Source of the DNA: CAZEHJ01 sp964512485
GTDB lineage: Bacteria; Bacteroidota; Rhodothermia; Rhodothermales; UBA10348
Direction of reading: 5' to 3'
Length of the DNA stretch: 25,765 bases
Assembly: GCA_964512485.1 (NCBI GenBank)
Contig: CAZEHJ010000054.1
Span: forward strand, 1-25,765
Both the position numbers and the translations under genes were made by a program. The notes beneath the pieces were generated by a model. That model saw only the letters and a list, made by a program, of their open reading frames with translations. It was not told where the DNA came from and did no database searches. Shown piece by piece: positions 17,000 through 23,640 of the stretch (position 1 is its first letter; every line of letters begins with the position of its first letter).

Positions 17000-18883
17000 A
17001 TGTACATGGAAGGACGCCTCATATCTCATTATCAGATCAAGGAACAGCTTGGGCGCGGCGGCATGGGCATCGTGTACCGGGCCCATGACACGAAGCTGAA
17101 TCGGGAGGTGGCGCTGAAGGTATTGCCGAGTGCCGCATTAGCGACTGAAGATGACCGGGCCCGGTTTTATCGCGAAGCCCAGGCCGCCGCGCAGCTGCAT
17201 CACCCCAACATCGCGACCATCTTCGAGATAGACGAGGCGGTCCCATCAGATGCACCCCACGACACACAGCCAAGTCCGTTCATCGTAATGGAGCTCGTCG
17301 AAGGGGAAACGCTCTGTGATCGAATTCAGAAAGCTCCTCTGAAGATTTCGGAGGCCGTTCGAATAGCAAATGAGGTAGCCCAGGCTCTGAAAATGGCGCA
17401 CTCAAAAGACATCGTCCACCGCGATATCAAGAGTGCAAACATCATGCTGGACAGCGAAGGAAGAGCCAAAGTGCTGGACTTTGGTCTGGCCAAAACAGCA
17501 CAGTCCACCCAGCTGACACGCATGGGATCAGCGCTCGGGACAGTCACCTACATGAGTCCCGAACAGGCGCGTGCTGAGGAGGTAGACTTGCGCACCGATA
17601 TCTGGGCCCTGGGCGTGGTGCTGTACGAAATGGTGACTGGCTCGAACCCATTCGCCGGCGAGTATGAACAGGCGATTGTCTACACTATTCTGAACGAAGA
17701 TCCAGAGCCGCTGACGGCTCTCAGGACGGGCGTCCCGTTGGCGGTGGAAAGCATCGTCGAAAAATGTCTGCGAAAGGAAGCCAAGCATCGTTATCAATCA
17801 GCTGCAGGGATGATAGCTGATCTTGAGGCGGTGAAATCAGGAAGTGGTTCCAGACCTCAAACCCGTGTGCGAACCGGATCGATCGCCGCCGCATCAACGC
17901 GAAGTCAGCGAACCTCGGCGAGTCGTTTTCCGGTTATCTGGATGATCGCGTTGGTTGCTGTCGCCATTGCGGCAGCNNNNNNNNNNNNNNNNNNNNNNNN
18001 NNNNNNNNNNNNNNNNNNNNNNNNNNNNNNNNNNNNNNNNNNNNNNNNNNNNNNNNNNNNNNNNNNNNNNNNNNNNCGCATGTCTCCAGACGGATCCTTT
18101 TACGTGTTTAAGGCCCGGCCAGAGATTGGCGACGTATCCTCGCCCGAAGTGACCAACAGTCAGTTGTTCATTCACAGAGTTGAAGAAGGAACTGAACAAG
18201 TTATAAGAGAGCTGGAAGGCGAGTTGCTGGATTTCAGCGTATCTCCTGACAGCCGGCAGATTGCGGTCAGTTATGATTGGGATATCTGGCTGCTTGATGT
18301 TGACGGAAAGCGTTTTGAACCGTTGGAAGAAGCGGGCGGATCTTTGATGGATCCGAACTGGACTCCGGACGGGAAGGTGATTTACGTTAATTCTGATGCA
18401 GGATTGGGAGACCTCTGGATTCGGGATCCTCACCCGGATTCAACCGCCAGACCTCTTGTCACGTCTCCGAAATACCTTTCAAGCCCCAAGGTGTCATCTG
18501 ATGGAAGGGTATTGTCATATCTGGAAGTCGGTGATGTTTCCGATTGGAGCTCAATAGAATTGGTTGTCAGAGACTATCAGGATCTGTCGAAACCAATTCG
18601 TACTCTTGGCACTGGTTTTTCGCCACGTTGGAGCGGCGATGGCACGCGACTGTACTGGATTTCAGTGGACGGTCAAATGATGCAGTGGATCGTGCCGCCC
18701 GATCTGTCGGGATCTCTTGGCGCGCCCGTGCCGCTATTTTCTGTCGGCGAACTGGGTCTGGTTCAGGAACCATACTATGATGTAGATCCAAACAGTGACC
18801 GATTCTTGATGAACTTCAAAAAGTCTGAGTCGACGCGATCCGCGATCTTGGTACAGAACTGGAAACGACTGCTTGATGAATAA
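17000..18883 (+). CDS. membrane Ser/Thr kinase with TolB-like propeller, interrupted by assembly gap
   Basis: Residues 1-275 form a Hanks kinase with loop GRGGMG (18-23), Lys40, HRD with Asp142, and DFG at 160-162. A Ser/Thr-rich linker follows, then a hydrophobic membrane segment (about 310-325, PVIWMIALVAVAIAA), which runs into 100 undetermined bases. After the gap the frame continues as beta-propeller blades with SPDG, SPDSRQIAVS, WTPDGKVIYV and SSDGRVLSYL motifs, ending in LVQNWKRLLDE, as in other kinases of this type. The cytoplasmic kinase is thus probably controlled by a periplasmic propeller. The coding frame fits a gap of 100, but 100 N is a usual placeholder. Only about 270 residues of propeller are visible where the family often has more, so the true gene is probably longer. 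The second ATG at 17006 is an alternative start. Confidence 0.9.
   Translation: MYMEGRLISHYQIKEQLGRGGMGIVYRAHDTKLNREVALKVLPSAALATEDDRARFYREAQAAAQLHHPNIATIFEIDEAVPSDAPHDTQPSPFIVMELVEGETLCDRIQKAPLKISEAVRIANEVAQALKMAHSKDIVHRDIKSANIMLDSEGRAKVLDFGLAKTAQSTQLTRMGSALGTVTYMSPEQARAEEVDLRTDIWALGVVLYEMVTGSNPFAGEYEQAIVYTILNEDPEPLTALRTGVPLAVESIVEKCLRKEAKHRYQSAAGMIADLEAVKSGSGSRPQTRVRTGSIAAASTRSQRTSASRFPVIWMIALVAVAIAAXXXXXXXXXXXXXXXXXXXXXXXXXXXXXXXXXXRMSPDGSFYVFKARPEIGDVSSPEVTNSQLFIHRVEEGTEQVIRELEGELLDFSVSPDSRQIAVSYDWDIWLLDVDGKRFEPLEEAGGSLMDPNWTPDGKVIYVNSDAGLGDLWIRDPHPDSTARPLVTSPKYLSSPKVSSDGRVLSYLEVGDVSDWSSIELVVRDYQDLSKPIRTLGTGFSPRWSGDGTRLYWISVDGQMMQWIVPPDLSGSLGAPVPLFSVGELGLVQEPYYDVDPNSDRFLMNFKKSESTRSAILVQNWKRLLDE
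17977..18076. other. assembly gap of 100 N
   Basis: Exactly 100 undetermined bases lie inside the kinase gene, between its membrane segment and the first visible propeller blade. Such runs usually mark a scaffold join of unknown size, so distances across it should not be trusted. Confidence 0.99.
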
Positions 18884-18986
18884 GGGCTGCGTTGCAACGT
18901 CAATGCCACCGTTTTCATGTGCATTCGTCCCGTGAACTTTTGATTATCCATTCGGCGCTCGCTCGGTGTTTCCGTATTTTTGCCGG

Positions 18987-19388
18987 ATGCAAACACCGCT
19001 CGACAGAACCGAACAGATCATCGCCGCCTTTGAAGAAGGGCTGAGTGTGTCCGAGATATCGGAGGCGTTCGGAATGAGTACGGATGCTATTCATACTCGT
19101 TTGGAGCGTGCAGGGATTGCGTCGAAAGCGTTCGAAAAAGAGTCCAAAGCGGATCAGGAGAGATTGAACAGGGAGCGGGTCATTGCGATGGTGCGCAAAG
19201 GGTTCAGGACAACAACGATTGCCACTATGACTGGTATGTCGCTTCCCAAGGTGCGCGACTTGGTCAAGAAGTCGTACATCATTACGCGTGATCACGGTGG
19301 GAATGAAGTGCTGATTCCTCGCCATGAAAAGAACAAGATCGAAAGGCCGCGTAACAAGTGGTGGATGTTCAGAAGTCGCGGTCAGTAG
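18987..19388 (+). CDS. small protein with two helix-turn-helix-like segments
   Basis: I choose ATG at 18987 (133 residues); GTG at 18966 would add seven residues (MFPYFCR) of no clear value. Two segments look like helix-turn-helix units: SVSEISEAFGMSTDAIHTRLERAGI (about 20-44) and RTTTIATMTGMSLPKVRDLVKKSYI (about 74-98). They share the plan of helix, G-M-S turn and recognition helix ending before a short basic or hydrophobic stretch, so they may come from duplication. A charged linker rich in Glu and Lys (about 48-66) separates them, and the C terminus is strongly basic (EKNKIERPRNKWWMFRSRG). It probably binds DNA as a small regulator. I do not recognise a named family. It sits alone, between the kinase gene and the convergent hybrid sensor. 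Confidence 0.65.
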   Translation: MQTPLDRTEQIIAAFEEGLSVSEISEAFGMSTDAIHTRLERAGIASKAFEKESKADQERLNRERVIAMVRKGFRTTTIATMTGMSLPKVRDLVKKSYIITRDHGGNEVLIPRHEKNKIERPRNKWWMFRSRGQ

Positions 19389-19429
19389 TCCTGGGTTGTG
19401 GAGTCGGATTTGCTGAAAAACGGGTCCGC

Positions 19430-22400
19430 TTACTCGAGATAGCGCTTCGGATTTATCCCGAATGTCTCCTCAAATAGCTTCGAGAAGTGGGACACATTGC
19501 CGAATCCGGATTCCTGAGCTGCATGCGTAACCGATCGGACGGCACCCTGCTCGAGTAGCGTTTTGGAATGCTCCAACCTCAGTGATCGAACAAACGCCGC
19601 TCCTGATCCTCCTGTAATCTCCTTGATCCATCGCTGAAATGTCCGTTCTCCAGTGTTCGTTACTTCGGCAAGTTCAGCAACTGTCAGATCAGACGAAGAG
19701 ATGTGCGCTTCTATGTACTCACGTACCAATTCCAGAAATTTAATTTGTTCGCTGGTGAGGGAAATGTCGGCTGAAGATTCGACATCGGACCACTCCCGTT
19801 CACGTCTCATCAGGTTCGATAGCTGTGCCCTCAAGACACGACGATTGAAAGGCTTTCCTATGTAGGCATCAGCGGCCGCCTCGAATCCTTCAACCTGAGC
19901 TTCTTCGTCTGTTCGGGCTGTCAATAAAACGACCGGCAGATTCTGGAATCGTTCTGTCGCCCTGATTTCCCTCAGGAGCTCGAGCCCACTCATTCCGGGC
20001 ATCATCACATCGCTCAGCACGATATCCGGGCTTTGTCGGCTCATCACTTTCCATCCTTCTTCTCCGTTCGCCGCTTCTACTATTTCAAATTGGTCTTGGA
20101 GAACATCATGAAGCTGTCTTCTGAGTTCGGCATTGTCTTCTACCAGAAGTAGTTTTGGACGCGGACCCACATCGGTCAGGTCTGTCGCTATGAAGGTGGG
20201 TGTTTTCTTACGTTCAGGTTCGGGGGATTCCGAATCGGGCGCTGCACCATCGCCCGCCACCGTTATCGGAAATTTCAGTTTAAAGACCGTTCCTTCTCCC
20301 GGCTCAGAAGAAACTGTGATGGAGCCTTGATGCAGCTGAACCAAGTCATTTGTCAGAGCCAATCCAATTCCGAGGCCATCGTGATGGCGGGTCATCTCGT
20401 TTTCGACTTGAAAAAACCGTTCGAATATCTTCTTCTGATCATGGGTAGAAATCCCAGGCCCGGTATCTGCGACCCATAAAGCCGCCTGTCCGTCTTCAAT
20501 CGTGAGAGTAACCCAGACAGACCCGTTGCGGGGAGTGAACTTTATCGCATTGTTGATCAAATTCGAAATGATCTGGTCCATTTTGAGCGGATCAAAATCA
20601 ACCCACAGATGGCTTGTATCTGTCTCAAATGATAAATCAATAAACTTGCGGTTTGCCGCCACCGAGAAGTGCGCAACGATGCGTTGCGTGAACGGTACAA
20701 GATCTCCGGGTTGCGCATTCAATTTCAATCGATTGCCATCCGCTCGAGCAAGTTCAAGAAGCTGTGTCACGAGACCATCCAATCGCTCTGTCAATCCGTG
20801 AGCTCGCGCCAAACGTTGTTGATTTTTTGGGCCCTGTGATTCGATATCACTTGCCTGAAGGTCCTCCAGATATCCGCCGATCAACGTCAGAGGCGTGCGG
20901 AGTTCGTGGCTTACGTTCGAGAAGAAGCGTGATTTCATCTCGTTGACTTCCTTTAACTCCTCAGTCTGGGCTGCGAGCTGGATTGTTCTTTGTTTGACCA
21001 GATCATCGAGCCGCTGATTTTGCTTTGTAATGTCCATAACTCTCCATTTAAAAAGCGCAACGAATATCGCTGCTCCCGAGAGAGTCATAACTACAAAAAA
21101 CCACGACCTGAACCACCAGGGAGGCGTGACAACTATCCGTACCGGGGTTGCGAGCTCTCCTGTTAACCCGTTCGATGTTGTCGCGCGGACACGAAGTGTG
21201 TAGTCGTCCGGCGTCAATTTGGTGAAGGTGACTTCGGCGCCGGTGGTTTCTCTCCATTCACTTTCAAAACCCTCCATGAGAATCTCGTATCGCGTTGACG
21301 CGGTGCCGAAGTGCGGTGAGGCAAGTTGAAACGTGACAACGCTGGTCTGAGGGGGAATCTCCAACGGAATCTGATCATCAACCTGATGCCATTCGCCATC
21401 GAGCAACGCACCCACAACCAACGGCGCAGGTTCAAATGGATTTTGCTTTATTAAATCCGGGTGAAACAGGTAGATCCCATCCTGAAGACCCATGACGATG
21501 CTTCCATCGGGTCTCAAGTGGTGTGCGGACACCGGAAACGTGAAGCTCCTCCTTCCACCCAAATTGGTAAAACGCTGGTCCAGCACTCCGTCCGGAGTGA
21601 ACGAGACGACTGTGTTTGTCAGGTTGACCCACAGTCGCTTTTTCTGATCAAGAACCCCTGACTTGGCGGTTCCTGACACCCAATCGTATTCCAACAAACC
21701 CACGCTTTCAAGCTGCTCGTCACGCGGATCAAAACGATGCACATCCTGTCCGACCACCCAGAAAGTCCCGTCATCGAGCTCTTCCATACTCAGGAGGGAC
21801 ACATCGTTTATGACCCGCACAAACGAATTGCTGACAGGGTCAAAACGATCGAGTCCTGCATCGGTGGTAATCCAGATTCGACCTCTGGCATCGATGTTAA
21901 TCGACGTCACGAGGCCGTTGCCAAGCGTTGTCGGGTCATCTGGATCGTGTTCGTAGATCTGGCGACTGCCATCTCGCAGATTGATTCGCACGAGTCCTCC
22001 AAACTCTCCCACCCAGAGTTCGTTTTCGCTGACCTGAAGGACATCATATATCGTTGAAAACTGCTGGTCGAGGAATGTGCATGTATTTCCGGCGGAAATA
22101 AACAGACAAAGTCCGTTTCCCTGCGTCCCGACCCATAGCCCGTGAGGAAGCGCGGGAGAGAGCGCTGAAACTGTGGAAACAGGAAACCCAGGTGGTGAAG
22201 CTTCATGGAATCTGTCCTCCTCATCCGACCAATATCCAAAACCGCCTTCGTGCCCGAGCCACAGCTTTCCTTCTCCATCCGTCGCGGCAACCCAGACGTG
22301 CCCATCGGGGAACTCAGATTCCGGAAATCGTGATTGCTCGATTCTTCGAATGGGACGCGCATAAAGATCTGCGATGCTGACACCCATTTCGTCTGAGCCT

Positions 22401-23377
22401 ACCCAGAGGTTGCCCGAGTGGTCCTCGCTGATGGCATGTACTGCACCTGGTGCAATCGTCGCCTGAACATCCGGATGGTGACGGAACGCCGTAAACGAAT
22501 CTGTATCCGGTTGATATTTGGCCAAGCCACCATGACTCCCGACCCAGAATCCATTCTGACTATCAACAAACAGTGTTCGAACATAGCTCCAGTCTTCGTC
22601 ATCTGGCCCCAGCGGATATCGGGTCATGTCTCCAGTTTCCACGTTTACGGCGTGTAATCCGCGTGTGGTTGCAAGCCAGAGAATACCCCGTCGTTCAAGC
22701 ATCCTGAAAACCACCGTTGAATCAAGATGGGTCGAGGGTTGCTCAGGCCAATCAGGGCGATACAACGACGCTGACTCTTTGTCCAACAAGCGAAGCGTCC
22801 AATAGGTGGAGACCCAGGTGCGGCCGGCATCCCCGTGGGACAGGCTTCGAATCGCACTCTGATGCAGCAGTGGGTCTGGGATGTCCAGCACGTCGAAAGC
22901 TTCACCGCTCAAAAGTGAGTATCCAATGAGGCCGTGCGCCCACGTCGACAGGTAGAGTGTTTCGTTGTCGATCTGATCTATATCATGAATTACGACTCTT
23001 CCTTCTTTCTGAAGATCGATTCGTTCAAAATCATCCGTCTCCGGGCGATATCGAGCAAAACCATTCTGGGTACCGATCCAGATTCTGCCATCGTCGGATT
23101 CGTAGATGGCATCCACACGTGGGTCCGGAATGGTGTTTTCGTTTGATGTGACGTGCCGGTACGTCGTAATTCGAGCGCCATCGTGTCTATCCAATCCATT
23201 CGCGGTACCAATCCAGACCTTTCCATACCGATCTGTCATCAAGCTGATGACAGAATTGCCTCCCAGTCCGTCCGCATCAGTCAGGTGACGAAATGAATTC
23301 GCATCCTGCGCATGTACGATGCCAGAGCAGCAGGTGGAGATGGTCAGAAAGAGTATGGCGCAGCGTATAGTCGGCAT
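19430..23377 (-). CDS. hybrid two-component sensor/regulator (Reg_prop, Y_Y_Y, HisKA, receiver, AraC)
   Basis: This 1315-residue protein carries a whole two-component pathway. A signal peptide (to about 24) is followed by about 14 WIGT/LWVG-type Reg_prop blades, enough for two seven-bladed propellers in the periplasm, and a Y_Y_Y domain (about 680-740). One membrane helix lies near 752-776 (FFVVMTLSGAAIFVALF). Inside the cell are HisKA with His824 in VSHELRTPL, an ATPase domain with NLINNAIKF and DTGPGIS, a receiver with phospho-acceptor Asp1123 in LSDVMMPGM, and a C-terminal AraC/HTH_18 domain to the last residue. ATG at 23377 is preferred over the adjacent GTG at 23380. Such proteins in Bacteroidota sense glycan fragments and activate nearby polysaccharide loci. 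No susC/susD pair is visible here; the divergent LamG/TSP3 gene is the nearest candidate target. Confidence 0.95.
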   Translation of the reverse strand: MPTIRCAILFLTISTCCSGIVHAQDANSFRHLTDADGLGGNSVISLMTDRYGKVWIGTANGLDRHDGARITTYRHVTSNENTIPDPRVDAIYESDDGRIWIGTQNGFARYRPETDDFERIDLQKEGRVVIHDIDQIDNETLYLSTWAHGLIGYSLLSGEAFDVLDIPDPLLHQSAIRSLSHGDAGRTWVSTYWTLRLLDKESASLYRPDWPEQPSTHLDSTVVFRMLERRGILWLATTRGLHAVNVETGDMTRYPLGPDDEDWSYVRTLFVDSQNGFWVGSHGGLAKYQPDTDSFTAFRHHPDVQATIAPGAVHAISEDHSGNLWVGSDEMGVSIADLYARPIRRIEQSRFPESEFPDGHVWVAATDGEGKLWLGHEGGFGYWSDEEDRFHEASPPGFPVSTVSALSPALPHGLWVGTQGNGLCLFISAGNTCTFLDQQFSTIYDVLQVSENELWVGEFGGLVRINLRDGSRQIYEHDPDDPTTLGNGLVTSINIDARGRIWITTDAGLDRFDPVSNSFVRVINDVSLLSMEELDDGTFWVVGQDVHRFDPRDEQLESVGLLEYDWVSGTAKSGVLDQKKRLWVNLTNTVVSFTPDGVLDQRFTNLGGRRSFTFPVSAHHLRPDGSIVMGLQDGIYLFHPDLIKQNPFEPAPLVVGALLDGEWHQVDDQIPLEIPPQTSVVTFQLASPHFGTASTRYEILMEGFESEWRETTGAEVTFTKLTPDDYTLRVRATTSNGLTGELATPVRIVVTPPWWFRSWFFVVMTLSGAAIFVALFKWRVMDITKQNQRLDDLVKQRTIQLAAQTEELKEVNEMKSRFFSNVSHELRTPLTLIGGYLEDLQASDIESQGPKNQQRLARAHGLTERLDGLVTQLLELARADGNRLKLNAQPGDLVPFTQRIVAHFSVAANRKFIDLSFETDTSHLWVDFDPLKMDQIISNLINNAIKFTPRNGSVWVTLTIEDGQAALWVADTGPGISTHDQKKIFERFFQVENEMTRHHDGLGIGLALTNDLVQLHQGSITVSSEPGEGTVFKLKFPITVAGDGAAPDSESPEPERKKTPTFIATDLTDVGPRPKLLLVEDNAELRRQLHDVLQDQFEIVEAANGEEGWKVMSRQSPDIVLSDVMMPGMSGLELLREIRATERFQNLPVVLLTARTDEEAQVEGFEAAADAYIGKPFNRRVLRAQLSNLMRREREWSDVESSADISLTSEQIKFLELVREYIEAHISSSDLTVAELAEVTNTGERTFQRWIKEITGGSGAAFVRSLRLEHSKTLLEQGAVRSVTHAAQESGFGNVSHFSKLFEETFGINPKRYLE

Positions 23378-23515
23378 CACTCAATGTAGCAACTGGTCGC
23401 GAATCCTGCTTTTTCCGGCCTGACAAAGAACTTCACAAACATGCCAAAGCTACTTCTGCGACAGGAATAAGGGTATAATTACAGACACAGTACTCTTGAA
23501 TCGACTTCACGCACA

Positions 23516-23563
23516 TGACAAATGTCTTTCCATTTCTGTCAAATGTGTAGCCACAGACATTTT
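23516..23563. promoter_or_regulatory. cluster of repeated CAAATGT motifs, candidate operator
   Basis: TGACAAATGTC (23516-23526) and TGTCAAATGTG (23537-23547) match at 9 of 11 positions and are 21 bases apart, about two helical turns. AGACATTTT (23555-23563) is the inverted form of the same core. They lie in the 263-base interval between the divergent hybrid sensor and the LamG/TSP3 gene. They could bind the sensor's AraC domain; this is inference from position and spacing only. Confidence 0.35.
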
Positions 23564-23640
23564 GGTATTTCCACGTGCCGTTTATTGACGAGGATTTATT
23601 TTCCCCACCTTCTCTTTATTTATCTACTCCAGATCCACTC

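Noticed and set aside
18975..18982. TATTTTTG matching the Bacteroidota TAnnTTTG promoter element before the small HTH gene
   Set aside because: It ends four bases before the ATG and lacks a TTTG element at the usual distance, so a promoter here would make an almost leaderless transcript.
23474..23479. TATAAT sequence upstream of the LamG/TSP3 gene
   Set aside because: No matching -35 element lies 16-18 bases upstream, and it is about 160 bases from the start codon, so it is weak alone.
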